DNA of 64,000 bases from Symbiodinium natans (taxonomy: Eukaryota > Sar > Dinophyceae > Suessiales > Symbiodiniaceae). The notes under the pieces were generated by a model. It was not told the origin of the DNA, made no database searches, and was given only the letters and a program-made list of their open reading frames with translations. This document shows, in pieces, positions 1-10,634 of this stretch; within the stretch, counting starts at the first letter, position 1; the number at the start of each line of letters is the position of its first letter. The DNA lies in NCBI GenBank assembly GCA_905221605.1, contig CAJNDS010002703.1, positions 117,001 to 181,000 of the forward strand, written 5' to 3'. Both the position numbers and the translations under genes were made by a program.

Positions 1-4
1 TCCT

Positions 5-43
<39 letters not shown>

Positions 44-130
44 AATTAATCATCATCATCATCATCATCATATTAATAAAAATAATACTAATAATAATAA
101 GAAGAATACTAATAACAATAATGATAACAA
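5..130. repeat. ATC / TAA simple repeat
   Basis: Two runs of (ATC)n separated by a short AT-rich gap, followed by TAA-type low-complexity sequence. No coding signal. Confidence 0.95.
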
Positions 131-165
131 TGATAATTTTCCCAAGAGCAACAGAATCCCAAGCT

Positions 166-966
166 CGCCAGCTGGACCCTCTTCCCAGAGTAGCCCTTCA
201 CGTGCGCGTCGTTGGAATTGTCGATGAAGGGGTTCACGCAGTCGCGGTCATCCTTCAGCGAGAAGTTGGCCTGAGCTGGTTGGGATGGTGAGATGGCAAG
301 AATCACTCCAGACCTCCTCCTTTCCAGGGTTTAGGGTTTAGGGTTTAGGGTTTAGGGTTTAGGGTTTAGGGTTTAGGGTTTAGGGTTTAGGGTTTAGGGT
401 TCAGGGTTTGGGGTTTTGGGTTTCGGGTTTCGGGTTTGGGGGACATTCTTCCCCACTTCCCCCGATGAGCCTGGCCCATCTTCATCTTGCGAGCATTCTT
501 CTTGCGGATGCTCTCGCCGTCCTGGACCTTCAAAGGAGGTCAGACCCACACCCCGAATCCACGCCCACTGGTGGCGTTTAGGCCAAAAAGCCAAAGCCCC
601 AAGAAAACCCCATAAACCATTCTATCGACACCCTAACGTCCCAAAATGCTTGGCACCGGCTGCTTTGAGCATTCCGGAAATTCCGGGTCCCTGCACGAGC
701 AGGGCCGTGTAGCGATACAAAATGCGCGGCGCATGAGTGATCGCAGCTTCAAGGTTTCTGCCCGGTTTGGTTCCCTCCCCTAGTTCCTGACAGGCCTGCC
801 CTTGGTTCGTGAAGCAAGTACGAGAGCTAGCGAGCAAAAGAGAAAGACAGAGAGAGAGAGAGAGAAAGAGATAGAGAGACAGAGAAAAATCACAAATAAT
901 GCTTATCATAACGGTCAAAAAGCTCCTGCTTGCAGGCCCTCGAGAGTTCTGGAAGTGGGAAGCTAT
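166..966 (-). CDS. Exons of an unidentified host gene
   Basis: Four minus-strand segments read as exons with G/C-rich third positions: about 903-966 (reads LSRACKQELFDRYDK, possibly the start of an EF-hand-like helix), 625-790 (contains THAPRILYRYTALLVQGPGI), 445-530 (basic, GESIRKKNARKMKMGQAHR) and 166-285 (contains SLKDDRDCVNPFIDNSNDAH). The 903-966 and 166-285 pieces follow AG sites (CACTTCCAG, CCCAACCAG). A CT-rich tract (835-890 seen from the minus strand) lies between the first two exons, and a telomere-type block lies between the last two. Exon ends are approximate and phases were not verified, so they may not all belong to one gene. The gene probably continues off the left edge. Product not recognised. 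Confidence 0.45.
326..440 (+). repeat. Interstitial telomere-type repeat (TTTAGGG)n
   Basis: About ten near-perfect TTTAGGG units that decay into TTTGGGG/TTTCGGG variants at the right end. It sits between two putative minus-strand exons, so it is probably intronic. Confidence 0.95.
835..890. repeat. GA-rich microsatellite, CT tract on minus strand
   Basis: AGAGAG-type simple repeat. On the minus strand it is a long polypyrimidine tract upstream of the exon-like segment at 625-790, so it may serve as an intron 3' region. Confidence 0.8.
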
Positions 967-1413
967 CGGAGACGTCTTCAATGTTTCGGGCGTTTCGTTT
1001 GTTGCAAAAAGGAACAGAATAACAATTGAACATAAGAACAAGAATAAGAATAATAGGAATAATACTAATGAAAATAACAGTCATAAGCTCGCACCAATTT
1101 GAAAGCGGTGCCCGCCGGTCCGCATCGCAACGATCGCATGGGTTGGCTGCGGGTCACTGCTCTGTGCATCCCGTCCCCGCTTCCTTTAGGTCATCGCAAA
1201 GTCGGAATGTTTTCACGCAGAGCCAAGGAAAACCTAGAACCCAAAACCCAGACTCTAGCCCAGAGGCGTTTAGCGTAAGTTTCGCAAGCCCGAGACCCCT
1301 AAACCCCCCAAAACCCCTCAATCAAACTGCACTGGGCTTCGAGCCCCGGCTCTTTTCCGATCCCGGACCTTCGCTTTCTCCAGGGCCTCCAGCTGATCCT
1401 CACGCCCAATGAC

Positions 1414-1498
1414 GGGGTTTCCGAAAATAGGGGGACCCTTTTGGGGGATCCCTTTAAGGGGATTCTATTCTGTTTGGGGTCTAAAAGGGGTACCCCGT
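1414..1498. mobile_element. Family-A miniature element, degraded copy
   Basis: Starts with GGGGTTTCCGAA and shares the internal order (GGGG-rich arm, ATTCTATT core, TTTGGGGT) with the copies at 8208 and 13473. The right terminal repeat is eroded. No ORF. Confidence 0.45.
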
Positions 1499-1499
1499 G

Positions 1500-2274
1500 T
1501 TGAGAAGCACCCAGCTGCGACCCCAACAAGGACTCTGCTGGCATTTGAAGGCTGCAGTGTTTCTACTTTCTGGCAAGCGCATGTTGGGGAAGCTTCCGGG
1601 TCGCGTTGTGCTTCCTCATCATGCATGCGCTTGCTCCAGCCCACGCTATTGAAGGCTGCCAATGCGACTTCTTGAGGAGCAAAGACGGAGAGGGATCATT
1701 TTGATCCAAAGAGCCATGCGCCTTGGCTTGCACTGAAGACTTCTCTATGCCCTCTGCAGGACATGCCTCTCAACATCTTTCTTTCGAAGGCAGTCCTGCA
1801 TCTGTCTTAGGCCAGCTTCTCCCACAGGCCTCGGCGCAACACGGAGGGGCTCGTTTTGGGGGATGCCGGGCCTGAACCTCACCTAATCCTCGAGGTTCCA
1901 GGCTCCCACAACTAGGAACGGCATCCTTAATGGCAACTTCCCGCTCACTGATAACAAACCATCCCTTGAGAATCTTCTGGTCCCCGCATCCCCTTGCCCC
2001 CCTAAAGCCCCACAGCAGAACACGACATCAGCACACCGCACCGCTCAACACCAGGGCAGGCCCTTGAAACTCCTGGAAAAATACCTACTCCTGCTCATAG
2101 GAGATGTATATGTATGTGATATAAATATCTACGAGCATCTATATATCTCCCAAGAATCGTATTCAGAGCACTTATAAGCTCTCAGAAAATCCTTGAATCC
2201 TACACCCAAAAACCCTAATCCTTCAACCCCCTAACCCCACACCCCAAACCTTTAAACCCTAAGCAGGGGCCACG
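1500..2274. other. No gene recognised
   Basis: Mixed-composition sequence without a convincing exon. Degenerate CCCTAA-like runs occur near 2205-2265. Confidence 0.5.
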
Positions 2275-2400
2275 GCTCGGACGGTTCGGGGGCGCGTGTC
2301 ACCGAGGCCTCCGTCATCGGCGCCCGGGCGGTGGGGGGCGGCGCTGCCTCAGCACCGGCCTGGGCATCTCCAAGGGGCGGCGGCGGAAATTCAGGCTTGC
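2275..2400 (-). CDS. GC-rich Ala/Pro-rich exon-like segment
   Basis: On the minus strand this very GC-rich stretch reads as an Ala/Pro/Glu-rich peptide (fragment [18 protein letters not shown]) with G/C-ending codons, in sharp contrast to the AT-rich microsatellite beside it. It may be an exon of a disordered protein or just GC-rich DNA. No homology recognised. Confidence 0.25.
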
Positions 2401-2700
2401 ACATATACATATACATACACATACACATATACATATACATAGGCATATGCATATACATATACATATACATATACATGTACATGTACATATACATATGCAT
2501 ATATATATATATATATATGCGTATATATATTTGTATATATATATATATGTATGTATTGTTGATTCATCTAAGTTTGCATTCGTATTTCTACTTGTATTTG
2601 TTTAGTCTGTCTATGTTTGTATCTATATATAAATATACATATATATGTGTATATATAGATGTATATATATATACATATATAGTATCCTATAGTTGTGTCT
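2400..2700. repeat. CATATA/TATATG microsatellite
   Basis: Imperfect (CATATA)n and (TA)n runs. Reading frames through it are repeat artefacts. Confidence 0.9.
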
Positions 2701-2876
2701 ATTTATATATACCCATGTGTGCCTCCATCGTACTAGGCCTAAGGCGGCTCAGGGGTGTCGTCGGCTCAAGCTGAGGGCACTGCGCGCTTGTACATGTCTG
2801 ACTCACTCAGAGACTGGTTGTCCTGGTAGCCTGCACCTCGGAAGTGAGGCTGACCAGAAGGCTGGCCCAGCATCCC

Positions 2877-3080
2877 AGGGTTTAGGGTTTAGGGTTTAGG
2901 GTTTGGGGTTTAGGGTTTAGGGTTTAGGGTTTAGGGTAGAAGGGTTTAGGGTAGAAGGGTTTAGGGTTTAGGGTTTAGGGTTTAGGGTAGAAGGGTTTAG
3001 GGTTTAGGGTTTAGGGTTTAGGGTTTAGGGTTTAGGGTTTAGGGTTTAGGGTTTAGGGTTTAGGGTTTAGGGTTTAGGGT
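2877..3080 (+). repeat. Interstitial telomere-type block with TAGAAGGG variants
   Basis: About 28 TTTAGGG units. Between roughly 2930 and 2995 a variant junction (TAGAAGGG) recurs three times, so the block grew partly by duplication of a higher-order unit rather than only by telomerase-like addition. Confidence 0.95.
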
Positions 3081-3803
3081 CCCTTGTTTAAAGAATATAC
3101 CTTGTACATAATACACCTTGTGTCAGACTTCAAGCTCCCAACGGGGCTTTGTGTTTCCAAGGCTCAAAGGGCAATTTTGGCTGGCACCACATCGCATGTC
3201 TCTGTACACAACTGACAAGCAGTTGGGGCGACGATGGTGTGGGAGTCTGGTCTTTTTGAATCTAGAAGCGAGCAGGAACAATGGCTATACGCCAGCTACG
3301 GCTGGTCTTCATGACTCTTGCCCCATCGTCCATGTCTTCAGTCATCACTGGCGAGGGCTCTTCGAAAACTTCGCTGAGCCGGGACCGCTGTACCTCGCAT
3401 GGGACTCTTGCCTGGAGCGATAGATATGTACACTCCGCCAACAGGGGTGTTTGAGGTCTGCCGGGCTGTCCTTAAGACATCGAATCGCAGAGCCGTGCCC
3501 CACTGCCGCGGATATCAAGAAAGTTGCGGGTTGCTCTGGCCCCGCTTGTGTGTTGCACCGCGGGCTTGTACGGGTTCACCCGGAAAACACGAGGATACAC
3601 CTGAATCAGGCCTGTGCTACTTGCTTAGTCGATAGCATAACTGCTGAGTCCAAAAATCCCCACCTTGAGCTACTGCCGGTCTCAGCTGGAAAGTCCCTCA
3701 GGAGATGGTGTTCGTGAGACAAGTCGCTGGAGCCTTTTGGGTCACACCCCAGTGTCTTCACATGATCGCCTACTTAAAGACTAGAGAAAACTCGAGCCGG
3801 ACT
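3081..3803. other. No gene recognised
   Basis: Unique-looking sequence between two telomere-type blocks. Plus-strand frames of 60-100 codons exist, but they have no splice context or recognisable motif. Confidence 0.5.
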
Positions 3804-3882
3804 TTTAGGGTTTAGGGTTTAGGGTTTAGGGTTTAGGGTTTAGAGTTTAGGGTTTAGGGTTTAGGGTTTAGGGTTTAGGGTT
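3804..3882 (+). repeat. Interstitial telomere-type repeat
   Basis: About eleven TTTAGGG units with one TTTAGAG variant. Confidence 0.95.
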
Positions 3883-4337
3883 TGCTCAAGATCATGAGTA
3901 TTCAACTCAAAATATTGTTTATCGAGTACATCCAAAGCACATACGGTCACATTGATCAGTATACTATCCAGTCCGCTCAATGTTGTGCCACAACTCCGGT
4001 AGAACACCCAAGGTTGTTTTCATATGTACAGTTGACACTCGTGATACGTGCTTGTCGTCTTCGATCAGAACGATTGGATCGTGTTTACTGACATGTGAAA
4101 ATCACCCTAAACCCTAGTCGCTACATGGGTTTATGAATGGCGCGTGAACCTTCTCGCTGCTTGCAGCTTCTGGCGGATGTGAACATATGCACCTTCTAGT
4201 GTCCTTGCAGATTACTTGCCGTTACAAAACAACCTGCTTTTTTTCCGCCCTCGTTGACAAATGCCAACATATTCCTGGATGATGCCAATATTTGTTGAAT
4301 GGGCTTGCCACACGTGTGAAGTGTGCTGTATATGATA

Positions 4338-4490
4338 CATACCACATACAAATACAAATACACATACACATACACATACAAATACAAATACAAATACAAA
4401 GACAGACATACCGACATACACACATACCTACATATAAATGTATGTATATATACATACATACATATATATATATATACTTTATATAATATA
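4338..4490. repeat. AC/ATAT microsatellite
   Basis: ACATACAA-type units grading into (TA)n. Reading frames here are artefacts. Confidence 0.9.
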
Positions 4491-4865
4491 GATATATGTA
4501 TGCTCATGTGAGTGCACATTTTTGGCAGATCATTGCTGTTAAATGTTTCATTCTTTCCTTTTTGGTTTCAAGGGTGCCTGGATGAACTGCCACGTGATTT
4601 CATTGACCTTGTTGGACGTTGCTTGGTGAGCGTGCGGAAGTTTGTTGGGATGCTTGGATGCTGTGTAGCTTCTTCCATCTGGGAAGAACTGGAACTATGA
4701 AGACCTGGGCGAAGTAACTTTTGGTAGCCCTGCTTCTGCATGCTAAGCCAGAGGCCTGCGCAGACGACGCATCCGCTCCTGCCAGGGGCTCCACGCAAGC
4801 AGACCACACCCCAGCGAGGAGCAGACCTCGACGGAGCTCCACTGTTGCAAACGCGAGTATATGGC

Positions 4866-5481
4866 TCACTTCTCACATTTCCGCATCCCCGGCTCCTTCT
4901 TACTGGGACGTCTGGTGGGCGCCGCGTGGCCTGACAGCAAGGGGGGGGGCGAATTGCCGTTTCTGGACGTCGCCTTAAGAGATCCATAGTAAAGAGGCTC
5001 TTCGCACCATCGCCTGGGGCGTGGCAGAAGTTGCAGGCGTCGGCAGCTCGGCAGATCCCTCGAGGCGCAAAGCTGCAAGGCTTGCAGATCCTTGGAAAAT
5101 GTGGGGAAGGTTTTGAGTCGGGCTTACAAGGCCCCGTGCGACCCGAAATCAAAGGCTGCAACTCTGTGCCGCATCTAACAATGAACCCTATGTCTAAATC
5201 CTTCAAAGCACCCGAAGCACTAAACGCTGCAACTGGCAGCTCTGGATTTGACCGGGCGGCATGAGATTGTGGGCCACCCAGGTGGGAGGCTCCTTCCACC
5301 AACAACGGTTACAGGGGGTACAGGGCCACGTCAGAATCACGTGCGGACGTCTACAGCTCAGAGGTTCGCCGAAAGTTGCGAAGCCACCCTGGTCACGTGT
5401 CAGCCTGACCCCTAGACCGTAAGTCCGAATCTCATCATCCTCGAACGATCCCTTCACAAACTGCGGGTGCTGGCCTGCCAT
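4866..5481 (-). CDS. CCCH-type zinc-finger protein (multi-exon)
   Basis: The exon at 4999-5090 encodes CKPCSFAPRGICRAADACNF followed by CH. This is a C-X7-C-X5-C-X3-H finger, the CCCH class that usually binds RNA. It follows the acceptor CCACATTTTCCAAG. The last exon (4866-4930) follows a C-rich tract ending TTGCTGTCAG and encodes a basic tail (RRPSKKEPGMRKCEK) ending at TGA 4866-4868. Joining the two needs a 68-nt GC-AG intron (4931-4998), which keeps frame; GC donors are known in dinoflagellates. The frame upstream of the finger is open to 5305. A likely earlier exon at about 5385-5460 reads FVKGSFEDDEIRTYGL after CACCCGCAG. The true start codon was not located. The finger is clear; the exon model is inference. 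Confidence 0.6.
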
Positions 5482-5549
5482 GCGACATGTTCGAGGAGCC
5501 TGGGTGCTTGTGCTCCTCTTGCATTCAGCTCAAGCTAACTTTGCAAGAA

Positions 5550-5770
5550 GAAGCTGAACAGACTAAAATGTGCAAACATCTCGTTGCTGTGGAACCTTGA
5601 GTCCAGCCGGAAAGAAGAAAGGCATGCTTCGCAGACAGTCGCTTGGAGTCCGAGTAGCTGGTTCGCGAGATTCTTGCAGCGCAGGTCTGCTGCTGCAAGG
5701 AACTCGCCAATGCTGCTGGACCATTTTTCTTGTGCACCTAGTCCCGTGAATGGCAGGCCAACAGCGCACA
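5550..5770 (-). CDS. Exon-like segment, unknown product
   Basis: Minus-strand open frame with G/C-biased third positions, containing LGAQEKWSSSIGEFLAAADL and further helical sequence. It lies upstream of the CCCH gene in the same orientation and could be a 5' exon of that gene. A second minus frame here is also open, so the assignment is weak. Confidence 0.3.
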
Positions 5771-6513
5771 TGCTGAATGTACTGCGTGTATGACACATGC
5801 ATCACGCAAAGCATTTGATGAGACCGCTGCTAAGCAAGTTATCCGCCGAGGCTTCGGGCCATAGGAGTTCTTGATAGTGTCCCAGCGCAACTTACTGCAA
5901 TCCTCGTGATGACAGTTGGGGCCGACCATAACAAGCATCGAAGAGGGCACCCTCGCACCCCTCCGCCCGAGATTCCGAGTGGCGAAAACCGAGTCTTAGC
6001 CATGCAGGTTGGGTTGGGTACTTCACCTGGTTCAACCACGCTTTGCCCAGGCCGAGGCGGGTCACGTAGCGAAACATTACGATCATGATTGTGCTTGTGG
6101 CTACGAGTTCGTGATGACTACTACTTGTATGTATTTTGAATACGCATATTGATTGTCATTGTGATGCTGACGATGACACCGTCATTGTTCTGATTACGAA
6201 CTGCCCATGCTGCCCAGTGGCTGCTGGGTAGCAGCGCCAAACATCGCTCAACCTCCTTGCTGATCCTCTGCCTTGAATACAGCATCGCAAGGCCAAGGGA
6301 TTCCCCTGCCCCCTCCGGCAAAACGCTTCAGCGGCTGGGGTTCCGGGTTTAGGCTTCCACCGAGGCTCATGAAGTCAACCTCCTCCGCCGAAGATAGGCC
6401 TGCCTCGCGCCGGGGCTGGAGGCTCAACAGGCTCTTGGAGGGCAGGGTTCAAGGCTTGAGGTTTAGCAGAACCAAGGGCTGCTTGACTCTCACCTCCCCC
6501 AAAGAATGGCCGG
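5771..6513. other. Possible minus-strand exon fragments
   Basis: Short coding-like pieces occur on the minus strand near 5890-6000 and 6190-6280, but boundaries and frame cannot be settled. Otherwise unremarkable. Confidence 0.25.
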
Positions 6514-6590
6514 TGAGATATATATATATATATATACATATATATGTATGTATATATATATGTATATATATATATATGTATATACATACA

Positions 6591-6622
<32 letters not shown>

Positions 6623-7010
6623 CATACATATACATACATACATATACATAAACATACATACTGTGCACAATACATATACATACATATACATACATACACA
6701 TACATATGCATACATAGACATACATACATACACATACATATGTATACATATACATACGTATACATACATATACATACATATACATACATATACATACATA
6801 TACATACATATACATACATACACATACATACACATACATACACATACATACACATACATACACATACATACACATACATACACATACATACACATACATA
6901 CACATACATACACATACATACACATACATACACATACATACACATACATACACATACATACACATACATACACATGCATACATACATATATGTATAAATA
7001 AATAAAAAAA

Positions 7011-7047
<37 letters not shown>

Positions 7048-7050
7048 CAT
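6514..7050. repeat. Large TA/ACAT microsatellite
   Basis: About 540 bp made of (TA)n, CATA and CATACA units, then a regular run of ACACATACAT-type units from ~6820 to 6975, ending in (TA)n. All long frames here are repeat artefacts. Confidence 0.97.
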
Positions 7051-7053
7051 ATA

Positions 7054-7095
7054 CGGCTCGCCCTATTCATACAAATTTTTGTAATTAGCGAGCCG
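7054..7095. repeat. Hairpin at the microsatellite edge
   Basis: CGGCTCGC (7054-7061) is exactly complementary to GCGAGCCG (7088-7095). Inside, ACAAA/TTTGT also pairs across a 2-base loop. The hairpin directly abuts the TA tract. Confidence 0.7.
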
Positions 7096-7271
7096 AAATA
7101 CCATTCTTGTTGAGTGGCTCGCACAGGAAAATAAATAGGATGGATTTCTGGTGTTTAGGTGGTCAGGCTTTGGTCTTGCTCAGCGCCCGTATGCTTTGCT
7201 CATGGTAAGCTGTTGGCTGTAGTAGAGATATTCTGTTTAGATCTGTTTAGGCACGTGTATTCCCCTTTGTT

Positions 7272-7709
7272 TAGCCGCCACTGGGTTCTGCGGCGTCTTC
7301 CATTGCCTTGACTTCCGTCATGATCTTCTCCTTCTTCTTCCGGTTCTGCTTTTTCTCCCCTGGTCGTGTAGCTGAGGTGGACGTCGGCTGGGGCGTCCGT
7401 AGTCCATGCAGTGGCCATGGCACTGCGTCCCGTGTTCCCCTGCAAGGCCAGCTCTGCTACGAAGTCGTACACGCGCGTTCTCCCCCCTGACAAATCGCCT
7501 CTAGTTTGGTCCTGGCGCCTTTCTGCGGCTGCTACCAGCCGCCTGATGGCTGTATCGAAGCGGCTACTACAGCAAAGCCTTGCCGCGGAAGTCCGCTTCG
7601 CTTTCCTGCCCAGGTTGGAGTGGCTGTGGCATGTGCGCGAGGCGGGTGCCCTCGTCAAGTTCTCGGAGTTCCAGGACTGCTCCTGCTGAGTCGCTACAAC
7701 GAAGGGCAT
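7272..7709 (-). CDS. Possible terminal exons, strand uncertain
   Basis: On the minus strand about 7272-7358 reads GEKKQNRKKKEKIMTEVK and then an acidic end with stop TAA, using mostly AAG/GAG/ATC codons. Just upstream, another minus frame (7360-7709) is open and G/C-biased, but offset by one base. On the plus strand 7411-7689 is also open for 92 codons from an ATG and ends FSEFQDCSC. The Lys-rich piece is the most persuasive part. Whether the rest is coded on plus or minus cannot be decided from sequence alone. Product unknown. Confidence 0.3.
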
Positions 7710-8207
7710 GGTGCGCTTATCGCAGTGTGGTGGCTCTGTAGAGTTGCGCTGTGTTCCGCGCCCGCTTGCGTCGGGTGCTGCAGATTCCTTAGGACATCTG
7801 CTGGGGGGTAGTGTTTGTGTTGGGTTGTGTTGGGTTGTGTGGGCTTCAGGGGTTAGGGTTTAAGGAGATTAAGGCCCAAGGCTTCGGGGGTTCGCTGCGA
7901 GGATTGGTTGGCTACTGGCTCTCTTTCGCTCCGCCGACCTTGATGAGGCCACCCTGCACCTGCGCCGACTTCAACCTGGAGGAGATTTGGGAGTGTTTCG
8001 GGCATCTCTAGATCCTGGGGACGGGATTTGAAAGGGTTCAAGGATTGCTGAGATGTCAGGCACTTAGGTTTTGGGGGAGTCTATGGAGCTTTGGGGCGAA
8101 GGGGGGGCCCCGGCCTGATGTCTGATGTTCTGGGAGCGGGTTTACAGAAGGACAGGGGTATGTTTTAGTGGTCGGGCGGTATGGAAACAAGGTCCCAACA
8201 CCCATAT

Positions 8208-8317
8208 GGGGGTTTCCGAAATTCGGGGTTTTGGGGCCCTTATCTTATGCCGAATCCACATACAAACCCAGGTCCATGCATTTTATGTTGGGGCTCCCTT
8301 ATGTTCGTAAACCCCCC
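8208..8317. mobile_element. Family-A miniature inverted-repeat element
   Basis: 110 bp. Left end GGGGGTTTCCGAA and right end TTCGTAAACCCCCC are inverted repeats with one mismatch. No ORF. Related copies lie at 13473-13570 and, degraded, at 1414-1498. Confidence 0.6.
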
Positions 8318-8434
8318 GGAATGCGACACAAAGCCCTGAAAAACGAGAGCTCCTGTGGCACCTGAACCCAAGGAGGCGCACCTCGTAATCGCGGCCTGCG
8401 GCACCCGAGGATCGTCAACCTTTCAGTCTGCGTA

Positions 8435-8563
8435 CTTGAGGGTTCAAACCACTTGTAACTGTACGCGTAACCCACTTAGAAGCCCCTTAAGGGCCCTAAT
8501 ATGGTTCTAATTTGGGCTCTAAGTACAGTCATCCTTGGTTCAGAAGTACCATGAACCTTCAAG
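8435..8563. mobile_element. Family-B miniature inverted-repeat element
   Basis: 129 bp, starting CTTGAGGGTTCA and ending TGAACCTTCAAG. Subterminal TAACTGTAC and GTACAGTCAT are also inverted. Copies at 9659-9763 and 14356-14481 share ends and subterminal blocks but not the centre. Confidence 0.6.
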
Positions 8564-8710
8564 TAGCTGTTGAAGAGAAAACCACCGAACATGGGTGAAA
8601 AAAACATGCTCCCAAAACTGTTCCCACAGCACGTTCCCAAGATGTAGCGTCGGAAACTACATAAGACTCCCCATATTCGGCATTCCTAAAACGCACTGCT
8701 TCAGATTTTA

Positions 8711-9586
8711 GATTCGGGCGGTGCTTTGGTAAGGGCCTCCAGGAAGTGCGCAAGGCCTTTGATGACAAGCTCAGGATCTCTCACAAGGTCTTCGAGGAAG
8801 ATGATCTTCCTTTCCATCAGAAGCCGAGAAGCACCAGGAATACCATCTTATTTCAGAACCCCGGCAGCCCACAGAGAGTTTCAGGCTCTCTGGGAAGCTG
8901 TCAGAGGACCATGACGCCCCCCAAACTTCGCCAAGCATCACCTTGTGCGGAGATTGCTCCTGCTCCACCATCCAATCGCGGTAGCGATCCATAACATACC
9001 CTGCATGCTCCGCGTACTCTGTGAAGTCACGTGAGCTACATGAGAACGACTGGAACGCATGACAAAGCGAGGCTCATCTAGGCGCCCCGTCGAAACGTAC
9101 AAGCAGGTCAAGTTGCCCTAAACCCTAAACCCTAAACCCTAAACCCTAGGAGCTGGTGTTCAGATTTAGGGAGAACCTCCATAGTGGCAGTCCGAGGCGA
9201 AGTAGTGCTCCAAGGCAACGCCTTTTCAGAAGGACTGAGGCACTCAGGGCAGCAGGAAGGAGACCCTCAATGTGACACCCGAGTAAACGACCCTACATGT
9301 GCTGCCAGGCAGCCCAAATCCACGAGCTCGGGAGAGAACTCGCTGTCGGGCTTGCTCGACATCCAGCGAACACGATTCCATATTTCGCGGTGTCTGCACA
9401 AGTCAGATTGGGGACACTGTGGCATTCCCAAGTGCAGCAGGACCCGGCTTCGTGTGTTCCAAAACACAGGGCGCCTAAATAGCACGTAGCGCGGGTCAGC
9501 GAGGATTACAACCATCTTTGCAGCGACGGCCAGCTGGTCGTCACTGGAACGTGGCAGCATTTTTGGAGGCACGAAAGTCATGAGAC
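8711..9586 (-). CDS. Sulfotransferase-like gene (multi-exon)
   Basis: Minus-strand exon-like pieces occur in the order expected of PAPS-dependent sulfotransferases. About 9475-9586 reads TFVPPKMLP then AAKMVVILADPRYVLF, matching the family's 'THxPxxLLP' and 'KVIYVxRDPRDV' blocks that bind the PAPS 3'-phosphate. About 9297-9395 is a variable insert (SKPDSEFSPELVD). About 9180-9225 reads ALEHYFASDCHYGG. About 8936-9035, after CATGTAG, reads DFTEYAEHAGYVMDRYRDWM. About 8711-8846 reads IIFLEDLVRDPELVIKGLAH then FLEAL, matching the conserved 'LxYEDLxxDPxxxxxxLAxFL' block. The N-terminal P-loop exon (PKSGTTW-type) was not found. The intron at 8936-9180 contains a telomere-type block. Exon joins are approximate. 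The family call rests on motif order, and a pseudogene is possible. Confidence 0.55.
9117..9149 (-). repeat. Telomere-type block inside an intron
   Basis: Four to five CCCTAAA units (TTTAGGG on the coding strand) between the third and fourth exon-like pieces of the sulfotransferase-like gene. Confidence 0.85.
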
Positions 9587-9658
9587 CTCAGTGCTGGAAG
9601 GCCTCAAACAAACGACTCCCTGGCTCTGGCTGGCAATCGGCTACAACAAAGATCCCCA

Positions 9659-9763
9659 CTTGAACACTTGAATAACCACATGAGGGCACTGAGTAAGTGC
9701 TCATAAGTGGGGTATAGGTACAGTTATCATTGGTTGCTGTAATAAGTACCCTGAACCTCCAAG
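9659..9763. mobile_element. Family-B miniature inverted-repeat element
   Basis: 105 bp, from CTTGAACACTTG to CTGAACCTCCAAG. Read on the minus strand, its right arm resembles the left arm of the copy at 14356 (GTACTTATTAC then CAAT-ATAACTGTAC). Confidence 0.55.
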
Positions 9764-10634
9764 CAAACACTTGCATGCCGTGCAGCATTGGCGCCGGGAC
9801 GAGCTCGGGGGAAGCTGGCCCAGAGCCGCGATTTTCGCCTCCCAAAGTCCATCAACGCATTTGCTTCCTGTTGGTTAGTAGGGAATCAGGGAAAGAGGCA
9901 CCCTTTAGTCCCCTATGTATACAATTTGAGGGATTACATGGGGTACCTCATTCCCTCATTCACTCATTCCCTAACCAACAGTCAGATTTTAGAACGCCAA
10001 GAACATGGGGCGGTTTGTGGCACCTTGCATCAAAATAGCGGCATCAAAACAGCGTAATTTTGAAATGGGACTGCTCTTGCCAAAATGGGAACCCAAATTG
10101 GTGCGAATCTGCTTCTCCATGCGGCAAGAGCACGCGCTCGGTGGAAGCAGACATTGTCTCACAGCCAAACACACGAAAGCAGAAGCCTCGCAATGTCCTT
10201 TTCTGACCTAACATCAGCAGCCAAAGCACTTTCTCCCACCCTCGTAACCAGGTCTGGAATCAAACGCTCTCATGCTTGCCTTTCAGGAGGACAAACCTAC
10301 CTCTGCAGATTTTCTCGGCCTCGCAGGCAGCGAGCTAACAAGCGCCCCGCCCCAAACATATTGTTACAGTAGCTGTCATCTTCCGCACAGGCCTGGAATG
10401 TTGAGACAAGCGCCCCGCCCGATGTCTAGAACGAGCATGTTGCCAGACGAACTTTCTGCCTTAGGCACCTGATATCTCGGATTTGTCCCCCATCTCCCTC
10501 AGTATGGCACGGGCCTGGCTTAGACCCGGCTGGCCAGCTTAGTAAGGGGAGATGCTCCTTCGACAAGCCTCAGAACGAACTCCGCGGCGAATTTTGATCG
10601 GGTTCCTTGCAGTGTGGTGCATTTCCTGAATGGT
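9764..10634. other. No gene recognised
   Basis: No convincing exon on either strand. This gap would have to hold the missing N-terminal exon of the sulfotransferase-like gene. Confidence 0.4.

Noticed and set aside
6375-7124. Long frames of Tyr/Ile/Thr/His or Cys/Met/Val repeats on both strands
   Set aside because: Direct translation of the TA/ACAT microsatellite; no protein-like content.
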